NCBI RefSeq assembly: GCF_003384725.1
Contig: NZ_QNVV01000004.1
Location: 124,001-188,000, forward strand
Source: Chryseobacterium pennipullorum
GTDB taxonomy: Bacteria; Bacteroidota; Bacteroidia; Flavobacteriales; Weeksellaceae
Direction: 5' to 3'
Length of the DNA stretch: 64,000 nucleotides
Positions 25,590-34,420 of this stretch are shown piece after piece. The notes beneath the pieces are model-generated. The model was not told the DNA's origin. It saw only the letters and a program-made list of their open reading frames with translations, and did no database searches. Positions within the stretch are counted from its first letter, which is position 1; every line of letters starts with the position of its first letter. The translations under genes were made by a program, and so were the position numbers.

Positions 25590-26588
25590 ATGAGCGAAGA
25601 GGTTAAAAAATTCAAAATAACTATAGACGGACAGACGACTGAAGTTCTGCCTGGTACTTCTATTTTGGAAGCAGCCAGACAAATCGGTGGAAAATCTGTA
25701 CCTCCTGCAATGTGCTACTACAGCAAATTGGAAACCAGTGGAGGAAGATGCAGAACTTGCCTTGTGGAAGTTTCTAAAGGATCAGAAGCAGATCCACGCC
25801 CTATGCCTAAATTGGTAGCAAGCTGCAGAACCAATGTAATGGACGGTATGGAAGTGAAAAACCTTACGTCTGAGAAAGCTCAGGAAGGAAGAAAAGCGGT
25901 AACCGAGTTCTTATTGGTCAACCACCCGCTGGACTGCCCTATCTGTGACCAGGCAGGAGAATGCCACCTTCAGGATCTTGGTTACGAACATGGAGTTGAA
26001 AGTACAAGAACAGAATTCGAGAGAAATACCTACGAAGCTGATGATCTTGGACCGAACATCAAACTGAATATGAACCGTTGTATTCTTTGTGCAAGATGTG
26101 TACTGACAGCCAACCAGCTTACCGACACCAGAGAACATGGTATTCTTTTCAGAGGTGATCATGCAGAAATTTCAACCTACCTGAATAAAGCCCTGGATAA
26201 CGACTTCATCGGAAACGTAATCGACGTTTGTCCTGTAGGAGCATTAACGGACAGAACAGCCCGTTTTGCCAGCAGAGTATGGTTCACGAAACCAATGAAT
26301 GCTTCTTGTAAGTGTGATAAGTGCTCTGGAAAAGCAGTCGTTTGGATGAAAGGTGATGAAATCGTAAGAGTAACGGCAAGAAAAGACCAATGGGGTGAAG
26401 TTGAAGAATTTATCTGCGATACCTGTCGTTTTGAAAGAAAAGCACTGACAGACTGGAATATCGAAGGCCCTAGACATATCGACAGACATTCTGTAATTTC
26501 ACTTAATCATTACCAGAAGCCACAAGACGAATTGATCATGATTGATAATCCTGGTGCTAAGGAAATCAGTGAAAAAGACGAAAAATAA
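25590..26588 (+). CDS. nuoG: NADH-quinone oxidoreductase subunit G, short form without molybdopterin domain
   Basis: A 332-aa [Fe-S] protein matching only the N-terminal third of classical NuoG. A [2Fe-2S] ferredoxin domain has cysteines in CYYSKLETSGGRCRTC; the CPICDQAGECHLQD block and NRCILCARCV hold cluster ligands; a 4Fe-4S fold continues to about residue 295. The large molybdopterin-like domain is absent, as in many Bacteroidota. The gene ends with a polar tail and is followed by a 123-bp repeat spacer. Confidence 0.93.
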   Translation: MSEEVKKFKITIDGQTTEVLPGTSILEAARQIGGKSVPPAMCYYSKLETSGGRCRTCLVEVSKGSEADPRPMPKLVASCRTNVMDGMEVKNLTSEKAQEGRKAVTEFLLVNHPLDCPICDQAGECHLQDLGYEHGVESTRTEFERNTYEADDLGPNIKLNMNRCILCARCVLTANQLTDTREHGILFRGDHAEISTYLNKALDNDFIGNVIDVCPVGALTDRTARFASRVWFTKPMNASCKCDKCSGKAVVWMKGDEIVRVTARKDQWGEVEEFICDTCRFERKALTDWNIEGPRHIDRHSVISLNHYQKPQDELIMIDNPGAKEISEKDEK

Positions 26589-26711
26589 AATTTGAAAATT
26601 TGATAATGAGTTAATTTGAAAATGAGAGACTTTGGTGATGTGACTATTATAACTTCCATCTTCCATCTTCCAGCTTCCATCTTCATAACTTCTAACATCT
26701 ATAACAATAAA
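26589..26711 (+). repeat. nuoG-nuoH spacer with CTTCCATC and AATTTGAAAATGA word repeats
   Basis: CTTCCATCTTCCATCTTCCA-type triple repeats fill the second half and AATTTGAAAATTTGATAATGA words the first. The array ends TCTAACATCTATAAC 8 bp before the nuoH ATG. Confidence 0.55.
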
Positions 26712-27776
26712 ATGGATTTACTTACATTTAAACTTATACTTGTACTAGCGCTTTTCCTGCTGTCGCTGACGATTGCAGCCTACTCTACCTGGGCAGAAAG
26801 AAAAGTAGCCTCTATCATGCAGGATAGAATTGGTCCCAACAGAGCTGGACCTTTCGGATTGCTGCAGCCTCTGGCTGACGGTGGTAAATTCTTCTTCAAG
26901 GAAGACTTTACGCCTGCCAATGCTGAAAAATTCCTTTTCGTATTGGGACCGGCCTTAGTAATGTTTATATCATTGATCACCGGGGCAGTTATTCCTTGGG
27001 GTAAAAGTTTGAATATTGCAGGTATTTCTTATGACCTTCAGGTAGCTAACATTGATGTTGGAGTACTTTTCATTATCGGAATGGCTTCTATCGGAGTGTA
27101 CGGAATTATGATCGGTGGTTGGGCTTCCAACAACAAATATTCATTATTAGGAGCAATCCGCGCATCTTCGCAGATGATTTCTTATGAATTGGCAATGGGA
27201 TTAGCTTTGCTTTCTATCATTATGATGGCAGGAAGTTTAGATTTAAAGGAAATTACAGAAAGCCAGACTCACGGTAAACTTTGGGGAATTATTCCTTGGG
27301 TTTCAGGGATGAACTGGAATATTTTTTATCAACCGATCGCCTTCCTGGTATTTTTTGTAGCAGCCTTAGCAGAAACCAACAGACACCCGTTTGATTTACC
27401 TGAATGTGAATCAGAATTGGTGACAGGATATTCTACAGAATACTCTTCTATGAAGTTAGGTTTATATATGTTCGGGGAATACGTGAACATGTTTATCTCT
27501 AATGCTTTCATGGTGGTTCTATTCTTCGGAGGGTATAACTATCCCGGTATTGAATGGGTTACTCAGAACTGGGGTGAAAATACAGCAGGAATCCTGAGTA
27601 TTGTAGCATTCCTGGCAAAAACAGTCATCGGAATTCTGATCTTCATGTGGATCAGATGGACGCTTCCGAGATTCAGATATGATCAGCTGATGCACTTAGG
27701 ATGGAAAACTTTAATCCCCATGGCATTGGTCAACCTATTGATTACAGGAGCTGTAATTTTAGCGTTTGGAAACTAA
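26712..27776 (+). CDS. nuoH: NADH-quinone oxidoreductase subunit H
   Basis: This 354-aa membrane subunit connects the membrane arm to the quinone site and has eight transmembrane helices. Conserved blocks are AERKVASIMQDRIGPNRAGP (about 31-50), the loop AETNRHPFDLPECESELVTG (about 222-241) and FMWIRWTLPRFRYDQLM. The start MDLLTFKLIL is preferred over an in-frame ATG 96 bp upstream, because the extra residues are the translated spacer repeat. Confidence 0.95.
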   Translation: MDLLTFKLILVLALFLLSLTIAAYSTWAERKVASIMQDRIGPNRAGPFGLLQPLADGGKFFFKEDFTPANAEKFLFVLGPALVMFISLITGAVIPWGKSLNIAGISYDLQVANIDVGVLFIIGMASIGVYGIMIGGWASNNKYSLLGAIRASSQMISYELAMGLALLSIIMMAGSLDLKEITESQTHGKLWGIIPWVSGMNWNIFYQPIAFLVFFVAALAETNRHPFDLPECESELVTGYSTEYSSMKLGLYMFGEYVNMFISNAFMVVLFFGGYNYPGIEWVTQNWGENTAGILSIVAFLAKTVIGILIFMWIRWTLPRFRYDQLMHLGWKTLIPMALVNLLITGAVILAFGN

Positions 27777-27927
27777 GAAATTTGAAAATGAGCTGATTTG
27801 AAAATTTGATAATGAAATCAAAGCTTTATCTTTAGCGTGTCATATTCAATCATCAATATTAAATAATTAAGATAACAGACAGGATTAGTCTAAAATCTAG
27901 TGTCTAACATCTAATATCTATAATTAA
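27777..27927 (+). repeat. nuoH-nuoI spacer with ATCTAA words
   Basis: The same AATTTGAAAATGAGC/AATTTGATAATGAA words as in the nuoG-nuoH spacer occur at its start. It closes with TCTAAAATCTAGTGTCTAAC, CATCTAATATC words that end 11 bp before the nuoI ATG. Confidence 0.55.
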
Positions 27928-28485
27928 ATGAAACTTACAAACAGATCAAAAGTTGTTTCCAATAAAGAAATGACCCTTGCTGAAAAAATCTACCTTCCTG
28001 CTATTTTTACAGGGATGGGGATTACATTTAAGCATGCTGTAAGAACCGTGATAAAAGGTGCTCCCGCAGTATATTCATATCCGGAAGTACAGAAACCAAG
28101 AACGACTATCTGGAGAGGTCAGCACGTTTTGAAAAGAGACGAGGAAGGCAGAGAAAGATGTACAGCTTGTGGACTTTGTGCGGTAGCTTGTCCGGCAGAA
28201 GCCATTACCATGACGGCTGCGGAAAGAACCAAAGAGGAAAGAGGTCTTTACCGCGAGGAAAAGTATGCTTCAGTCTATGAAATCAATATGCTGAGATGTA
28301 TTTTCTGTGGAATGTGTGAAGAAGCCTGTCCTAAATCTGCCATCTATCTTACCGACAGATTGGTGGATGTAGAAACCAACAGAGGTTCTTTTATTTACGG
28401 AAAAGATAAATTGGTTGAAAAAATAAATGAAAGGATTGATATCACAACAAGACAATCCGAGAAACAAAAAAATGCGGTAAAATAA
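27928..28485 (+). CDS. nuoI: NADH-quinone oxidoreductase subunit I
   Basis: This 185-aa ferredoxin subunit carries two 4Fe-4S clusters (N6a and N6b). The ligand sets are CTACGLCAVACP (about 75-86) and CIFCGMCEEACP (about 127-138). A 1-bp overlap (TAATG) couples it to nuoJ. Confidence 0.97.
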   Translation: MKLTNRSKVVSNKEMTLAEKIYLPAIFTGMGITFKHAVRTVIKGAPAVYSYPEVQKPRTTIWRGQHVLKRDEEGRERCTACGLCAVACPAEAITMTAAERTKEERGLYREEKYASVYEINMLRCIFCGMCEEACPKSAIYLTDRLVDVETNRGSFIYGKDKLVEKINERIDITTRQSEKQKNAVK

Positions 28486-28982
28486 TGGATCAGTTTTTAT
28501 TTTTCTTGGTGGCTTTTTTAGCGGTGGCAAGTGCTGTTTACTTTGTATTTGCGAGAAATCCTTTATATGCTATTTTGTCATTAATCGTTACGATGTTTTC
28601 AATTGCCGGGATGTACATTCTTCTGAATGCGCAGTTCCTCGCCATTATCCAGATTATCGTTTACGCCGGTGCCATTATGGTACTCTTCCTTTACATCCTG
28701 ATGATGCTTAACCTTAATAAAGGAGACGAAAGTAAAAAGAACAATACTTTAAAGTTTGTTGGAGTTTTTACGGCAGGTCTTCTCCTGGTAGGAATACTGG
28801 GAGTATTCAGAGGGGTAAGAGACAACCACATTGTTGTTGAGAATGTAGACCGCGGAGTAGGTCTTACCAAAAATCTTGGTAGACTTTTGTTTAATGAATA
28901 TGTTTTACCGTTTGAGCTTGCTTCTATCCTGATTTTAGCAGGTATTGTAGGCGCGGTATTAATCGGTAAAAAAGATTTATAA
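28485..28982 (+). CDS. nuoJ: NADH-quinone oxidoreductase subunit J
   Basis: This 165-aa membrane subunit has five transmembrane helices. Its third helix carries IIVYAGAIMVLFLYILMM (about 56-73), the region with the pi-bulge important for proton coupling. It is 4 bp from nuoK. Confidence 0.95.
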   Translation: MDQFLFFLVAFLAVASAVYFVFARNPLYAILSLIVTMFSIAGMYILLNAQFLAIIQIIVYAGAIMVLFLYILMMLNLNKGDESKKNNTLKFVGVFTAGLLLVGILGVFRGVRDNHIVVENVDRGVGLTKNLGRLLFNEYVLPFELASILILAGIVGAVLIGKKDL

Positions 28983-28986
28983 AATT

Positions 28987-29316
28987 ATGGGAGAAGTAAA
29001 TACATTTATACAAAGCATCCCTTTGGACTACTTCATCATCCTTTGTTCAGTATTATTCTGCCTGGGAGTGATGGGCGTATTGCTTAGAAAAAATGCTATT
29101 GTGATTCTTGGCTGTGTAGAGCTTATGCTTAATTCTGTAAACCTTTTATTGGCTGCTTTTTCAGCATACAAAGGCAACGGAGACGGACAGCTTTTAGTGT
29201 TCTTCATTATGGTGGTGGCTGCTGCTGAAGTAGCAGTAGGTCTGGCAATTATTGCGATGCTGTATAGAAATACCCGTTCTGTAGATGTGAGTATATTTAA
29301 TAAATTAAGAGGATAA
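28987..29316 (+). CDS. nuoK: NADH-quinone oxidoreductase subunit K
   Basis: This 109-aa membrane subunit has three transmembrane helices and the conserved acidic positions in ILGCVELMLNSVNLLL and VVAAAEVAVGLAIIA, which form part of the proton channel. The spacing to nuoL is 2 bp. Confidence 0.96.
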   Translation: MGEVNTFIQSIPLDYFIILCSVLFCLGVMGVLLRKNAIVILGCVELMLNSVNLLLAAFSAYKGNGDGQLLVFFIMVVAAAEVAVGLAIIAMLYRNTRSVDVSIFNKLRG

Positions 29317-29318
29317 GA

Positions 29319-31232
29319 ATGGAGAATTTAGTATATGCAATAGTACTTTTACCACTTTTAGGGTTTCTTATAAACGGTTTGTTCGGAAAAAATCTTCCAA
29401 AAATAGTGGTGGGTTCTTTAGCTACGGCAATGGTTTTCGGATCCTTCTGTATCGCTGTAAGTCTTTTCATGAATTTCAATTCTGAGAGCCAGCCTGTCAT
29501 CGTAAAAGCTTTTGAATGGTTTAGAGTCAATGGGATTCAGATCAATTTTGGATTTCAGATTGATCAGCTGTCTTTAATGATGGTGATGATCATCACAGGT
29601 ATCGGTTCACTGATCCACTTATATTCTATAGGATATATGAGTCATGATAAAGGATTCTATAAGTTTTTTACTTACCTGAATCTTTTCATCTTCTCCATGT
29701 TACTTTTGGTGATGGGAAGCAACTACCTAATCTTATTCATCGGATGGGAAGGGGTAGGTCTTTGTTCTTACCTGCTGATCGGATTCTGGTACACCAACGA
29801 AGAATACGGTAAAGCGGCAAGAAAAGCTTTTATTATGAACAGAATTGGTGACCTTGCGTTATTGATCGGCATCTTCATGATCGCTTCTCAGACCAATGCT
29901 GTAGATTATCTTTCAGTAGCAGAAAACGCTTCAAAATTTGAATTGGACGGAACAGTGATTATCTTTATCACAGCGAGTTTATTCATCGGTGCTACCGGTA
30001 AATCGGCTCAGGTTCCACTATATACATGGTTACCGGATGCGATGGCCGGACCGACTCCTGTATCAGCATTGATCCACGCAGCGACAATGGTAACGGCAGG
30101 GATCTATTTGGTAGTAAGATCAAACTTCTTATTTACTTTAGCCCCTACGGTGCAGGGAGGAATATTATTCATCGGATTCTTAACGGCTGCTTTAGCTGGA
30201 TTCTATGCACTCCGTCAGAACGACATCAAAAAAGTATTGGCCTACTCTACCGTTTCCCAGCTTGGATTTATGTTCATCGCTTTGGGTCTTGGAGCCTATA
30301 CTACAGCGATGTTCCACGTAATGACGCACGCTTTCTTCAAAGCTTTATTATTCCTGGGAGCAGGTTCTGTAATCCACGCGATGAGCAACGAGCAGGATAT
30401 GCGCTTCATGGGAGGTCTTAAAAAATATATTCCTCTTACCCACGCTACATTCTTGATCGGTACATTAGCCATCTCAGGTTTCCCTTTATTATCGGGGATG
30501 ATCTCCAAAGACGAAATTTTAGTAGCAGCTTTCGCTAAAAATCCAATGTATTGGGTAATCTTATTTGTTTTAGCGGCAATGACTGCAACCTATATGTTCA
30601 GACTGTACTACCTGACATTCCACGGAGAGTTCAGAGGTACAGAAGAGCAAAAACACCACTTACATGAAAGCCCGTCTAATATGACATTACCATTGATTGT
30701 ATTGGCTGTACTTTCTGTAATCGGAGGTTTTATCAACCTGCCACACTTCATTGGTCATGGCCACTATGCCAAACTGATGGAATGGTTAAAGCCTGTTCTT
30801 ACAGAACAAAGCTACAACCAGATGGAAGCTACTCTTTCAGGAGTACCTTTCAATACTGAAATGATCTTACTGGCAGCTACAGTAATAATGTTCTTCTCTG
30901 TATGGTTCATCGTTAGAAATACATATGTAACCAAGAAGAAGATGGCTGTTGCAGAAGAAAACTATACCGGATGGGAAAAGCTTTCTGCCAAGAAATTATA
31001 TGTTGACGAACTTTACAACGCATTGATTGTAAAAACTGTTGAAGGATTAGGACGCGGAGGAAAGATGTTTGATAAGGGTATCTTAGACCGTTTTGTGAAC
31101 TTTGTAGGTGATGGTGCTGAAGACAGCGGTAAAGCTATGAAGCGTGTTCAAAACGGAAATGTAGAGACGTATATTCTTATCATGTCTTTAGCAGTGGGAA
31201 TTATATTAATTGTTAACTTTTTATTACAATAA
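29319..31232 (+). CDS. nuoL: NADH-quinone oxidoreductase subunit L
   Basis: This 637-aa Mrp-antiporter-type subunit has about 15 transmembrane helices and a long lateral helix near its end. Visible signatures are FIGWEGVGLCSYLLIGFW (about 144-161), PLYTWLPDAMAGPTPVSALIHAATMV (about 234-259) and KKVLAYSTVSQLGFM. It performs proton translocation in the distal membrane arm. It is 2 bp from nuoM. Confidence 0.97.
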   Translation: MENLVYAIVLLPLLGFLINGLFGKNLPKIVVGSLATAMVFGSFCIAVSLFMNFNSESQPVIVKAFEWFRVNGIQINFGFQIDQLSLMMVMIITGIGSLIHLYSIGYMSHDKGFYKFFTYLNLFIFSMLLLVMGSNYLILFIGWEGVGLCSYLLIGFWYTNEEYGKAARKAFIMNRIGDLALLIGIFMIASQTNAVDYLSVAENASKFELDGTVIIFITASLFIGATGKSAQVPLYTWLPDAMAGPTPVSALIHAATMVTAGIYLVVRSNFLFTLAPTVQGGILFIGFLTAALAGFYALRQNDIKKVLAYSTVSQLGFMFIALGLGAYTTAMFHVMTHAFFKALLFLGAGSVIHAMSNEQDMRFMGGLKKYIPLTHATFLIGTLAISGFPLLSGMISKDEILVAAFAKNPMYWVILFVLAAMTATYMFRLYYLTFHGEFRGTEEQKHHLHESPSNMTLPLIVLAVLSVIGGFINLPHFIGHGHYAKLMEWLKPVLTEQSYNQMEATLSGVPFNTEMILLAATVIMFFSVWFIVRNTYVTKKKMAVAEENYTGWEKLSAKKLYVDELYNALIVKTVEGLGRGGKMFDKGILDRFVNFVGDGAEDSGKAMKRVQNGNVETYILIMSLAVGIILIVNFLLQ

Positions 31233-31234
31233 TA

Positions 31235-32728
31235 ATGTCTTGTTTATTATTAACATTATTACTTTTACCTCTAGTAGGTTCGGGATTAGTTTTTGCCTGG
31301 AAAAATAGTTCCAGCAAATATTTGGCACTGGGAATCGCATTGGTTCAGCTGCTTCTTACATTCTATATACTTTCGGATTTCGATTTTAATCCGACGGTGG
31401 ATAGTGTATTGCAGCACGAGATCAATTATCCGTGGTCACAGTTTATGAAGAGCTCCCTTCACTTCGGAATCGATGGGATGAGTATGCTTCTTTTATTGCT
31501 GACCAATATCCTGGCGCCGATCATCATTTTATCTTCATTTAATGAAAATGTAAATTACAGAAATACATTCTACGGTTTGATTCTGTTGATGCAATTCGGT
31601 CTTGTGGGAGTATTTACTTCTTTAGACGGATTATTATTCTACATTTTCTGGGAAGTAACTTTGATTCCAATTTGGTTTATCGCCGGACTTTGGGGGCAGG
31701 AAAATAAAAGGTTTGAATTTACTACGAAATTCTTCGTATATACATTCGTAGGATCTTTATTTATGTTAGCCGGATTGATCTATGTGTACAACCACTCCGC
31801 GTCATTCGCTTTAACGGATCTTTACAATGCACAACTGAACGAAACGCAGCAGACTGTGGTATTCTGGTTTATCTTCTTTGCTTTTGCAGTGAAATTACCG
31901 GTATTCCCCTTCCATACCTGGCAGCCTGATACCTATACCTACTCTCCTACTCAGGGATCGATGTTGTTATCCGGGATCATGCTTAAGATGGCAGTATACG
32001 GTGTAATGCGTTATTTACTTCCAATCACTCCGCTTCCGATTGCCGGAATTTCCGGACAGATTGTAATCATCCTTGCAATCGTAGGAATTGTCCACGGTGC
32101 ACTGATCGCGATTATCCAGACGGATATGAAGAGAATTATTGCCTATTCATCTTTCTCTCACGTAGGATTGATGGTAGCAGGTATCTTCGCTTCTGCAGTG
32201 GTTACATTAAGAGGAACTTTCAATGTGGAAGGTGCTGAAGGAGCTTTGGTACAGACTTTCGCTCACGGTATCAATGTAGTAGGACTATTCTACTGTTGCG
32301 ATATTTTATACAAGAGATTTAAATCAAGAGACATCAGACAAATGGGTGGTTTAGCTAAAGTAGCTCCTAAATTTGCGGTGTTGTTCCTGATCATTATATT
32401 AGGCTCAATGGGAGTTCCGTTAACCAATGGTTTCATCGGAGAATTTATCCTGTTGAAGTCTGTATACGATTTTAATGGTACGGCAGCAGTTATTGCAGGT
32501 CTTACGATAATTCTGGCAGCTGTATACTTGTTGAGATTTTACGGAAAAGCAATGTTTGGAGAAGGAGATGCAGCAGTTTTGAGTACAGCAAAAGATTTAT
32601 CAGGGGTAGAATTCTCTGTATTGGCAAGCTTAGCGGTTTTTGTTATTTTACTTGGGGTTTTCCCACAACCGGTAATCGATATGGTAAGCAGCTCGGTGAA
32701 GTTTATCTACACAGCGATGGCTAATTAA
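31235..32728 (+). CDS. nuoM: NADH-quinone oxidoreductase subunit M
   Basis: This 497-aa antiporter-like subunit has about 14 helices. Conserved regions are FYIFWEVTLIPIWFIAGLWG (about 131-150), LPVFPFHTWQPDTYTYSPTQGSMLLSGIM and MKRIIAYSSFSHVGLM. It takes part in proton translocation and is followed by the longest nuo spacer. Confidence 0.97.
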   Translation: MSCLLLTLLLLPLVGSGLVFAWKNSSSKYLALGIALVQLLLTFYILSDFDFNPTVDSVLQHEINYPWSQFMKSSLHFGIDGMSMLLLLLTNILAPIIILSSFNENVNYRNTFYGLILLMQFGLVGVFTSLDGLLFYIFWEVTLIPIWFIAGLWGQENKRFEFTTKFFVYTFVGSLFMLAGLIYVYNHSASFALTDLYNAQLNETQQTVVFWFIFFAFAVKLPVFPFHTWQPDTYTYSPTQGSMLLSGIMLKMAVYGVMRYLLPITPLPIAGISGQIVIILAIVGIVHGALIAIIQTDMKRIIAYSSFSHVGLMVAGIFASAVVTLRGTFNVEGAEGALVQTFAHGINVVGLFYCCDILYKRFKSRDIRQMGGLAKVAPKFAVLFLIIILGSMGVPLTNGFIGEFILLKSVYDFNGTAAVIAGLTIILAAVYLLRFYGKAMFGEGDAAVLSTAKDLSGVEFSVLASLAVFVILLGVFPQPVIDMVSSSVKFIYTAMAN

Positions 32729-32888
32729 AAATTAAAAGATTTAAAAATTAAAAAAATAAGAGATTAAAAGAGCCAAAGAATAAAGAGAAAAGAACAAAGA
32801 CTTTAAGAACCGGTTTTCGGAAATTATTCAAACTTTCAATTTTCAACTTTATACTTTCAATTAAAATCTCACATCTCAAATCTATATT
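32729..32888 (+). repeat. nuoM-nuoN spacer with AAAGAACAAAGAC and AAATCTCACATCTC words
   Basis: The 160-bp spacer begins with AAATTAAAAGATT words, continues with AAAGAATAAAGAGAAAAGAA (also seen in the nuoD-nuoE spacer), then TTTCAATTTTCAACTTT, and closes ATCTCACATCTCAAATCTA 7 bp before the nuoN ATG. No terminator, so nuoN stays in the operon. Confidence 0.55.
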
Positions 32889-34268
32889 ATGAGTGTTTTA
32901 ATTATTGTTTTCCTAACGGCAGTTGTTGCGTTATTTTCAGGAGTTTTTGAACAAGGAAAATTCGCAAGATACATTGGGATTTTAGGGTTAATCATTGCAT
33001 TGTACGTAAGTTTCATGCCGGAATGTTCGTTCTTCGATCACTACAAGCATATGTATGAATACAGTGCCAATACTGCATTATTCACTAAGATATCTATTGT
33101 AACAACCCTATTGTTATTCTTCCTGGGAGGTTTTGCTTTCAGCAACCACAGAAGCCACCAGTCGGAATTATATGCATTGATGCTGTTTGCATTGGTGGGT
33201 GGAATTGTTCTTTTCGGATACCAGAACTTAGTAACCATGTTCTTAGGTGTTGAAATTCTTTCTATTCCGTTATATGTAATGGCCGGTGCCAATAAAACTG
33301 ATTTAAGATCAAACGAAGCTTCTATCAAATATTTCTTAATGGGTGCATTCGCAACAGGTTTCCTACTGTTTGGGATTGCTTTCATCTACGGAAGTGCAGG
33401 GAGTTTTGATCTCTATAAAATTCATGACTTTGGAGTAGCAAACGCTGGGAATGTAATGTTCATCTTAGGGGTATTACTGATCCTTTGCGCGTTAGCGTTT
33501 AAAGTAGCTTTAGCTCCCTTCCATATGTGGAGTCCGGATGTATATGCCGGTTCCCCGTCACTGATCACGGCTTTTATGGCGAGTGTAGTAAAGATCTCCG
33601 GATTCTTTGCTCTGTTCAGACTGATGACGATCGGATTCGCTGGTGTTACTCACGAATGGATCAATGTTTTAGGAGTATTCTTAATCATCACTTTACTATT
33701 GGCAAATGTTATGGGTCTTGCTCAGACGAATGCTAAAAGAATGCTAGCATACTCTTCAGTTTCTCATGCCGGATATATCGGATTGGTATTCTTCGGAATG
33801 ACCAGCCTTTCAACTTATAACCTGGCATTTTATTTATTTGCTTATGCATTATCTACAGTGGGGGTTTTCATGTGCCTGATCTGGGTAGAAAAATTAAAGA
33901 GGGAAACTTCTTTCGGAGCTTTCAAAGGATTGGCAAAGACTGAGCCTTTACTGGCCACAGCAGCAGCCATCTCCATGCTTTCCATGGCAGGGGTTCCACT
34001 AACTGCAGGATTTATGGGGAAATTTGCCTTATTCTCCCAGGCTATGAACGGTGCAGCATTCTTAGTTCTTGTAGCGGTATTAGGTTCTGCCCTGTCTATC
34101 GCTTACTATTTAAGATTGATCATCGCCATGTTCTTTTTTAAAGAATCAACCTTCAAATCATCAGAAAAAGTAACACTTACCTATAATCTTATTGCCGTAG
34201 TGGTAATTGCAGCGATTATCATCCTGGGAATCTTCCCGGATCTGTTTGCAAGAATATTCGGATTATAA
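32889..34268 (+). CDS. nuoN: NADH-quinone oxidoreductase subunit N
   Basis: This 459-aa antiporter-like subunit completes the set of three proton-pumping paralogues. Signatures are MFLGVEILSIPLYVMAGANKTDLRSNEASIKYFLMGAFATG (about 119-159), LAPFHMWSPDVYAGSP and KRMLAYSSVSHAGYIGL. It is the last gene of the operon, with a strong terminator 24 bp after the stop. Confidence 0.97.
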   Translation: MSVLIIVFLTAVVALFSGVFEQGKFARYIGILGLIIALYVSFMPECSFFDHYKHMYEYSANTALFTKISIVTTLLLFFLGGFAFSNHRSHQSELYALMLFALVGGIVLFGYQNLVTMFLGVEILSIPLYVMAGANKTDLRSNEASIKYFLMGAFATGFLLFGIAFIYGSAGSFDLYKIHDFGVANAGNVMFILGVLLILCALAFKVALAPFHMWSPDVYAGSPSLITAFMASVVKISGFFALFRLMTIGFAGVTHEWINVLGVFLIITLLLANVMGLAQTNAKRMLAYSSVSHAGYIGLVFFGMTSLSTYNLAFYLFAYALSTVGVFMCLIWVEKLKRETSFGAFKGLAKTEPLLATAAAISMLSMAGVPLTAGFMGKFALFSQAMNGAAFLVLVAVLGSALSIAYYLRLIIAMFFFKESTFKSSEKVTLTYNLIAVVVIAAIIILGIFPDLFARIFGL

Positions 34269-34291
34269 ACGTAAAGTAAACTCAATATAAC

Positions 34292-34320
34292 AAAGCCTTT
34301 CAGCAATCCTGAAAGGCTTT
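34292..34320 (+). terminator. Terminator of the nuo operon
   Basis: A perfect 12-bp stem AAAGCCTTTCAG/CTGAAAGGCTTT with loop CAATC is followed by a T-run. Confidence 0.9.
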
Positions 34321-34353
34321 TTTCTGCTTTATAGTCTATTGATCTTTTTTGTC

Positions 34354-34377
34354 ACTTGTCGTAGAATTACTACAAGT
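34354..34377 (+). terminator. Second hairpin with T-run, or operator, before the toxin cassette
   Basis: ACTTGTCGTAG/TTACTACAAGT forms an imperfect stem with one mismatch, followed by TTTTTT. It lies 43 bp before the LysM-like gene, so it could be a backup terminator or a regulatory dyad. Confidence 0.45.
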
Positions 34378-34420
34378 TTTTTAAGAGTTTTTGTTTAGCT
34401 TTACCATAAACACTCATCAC

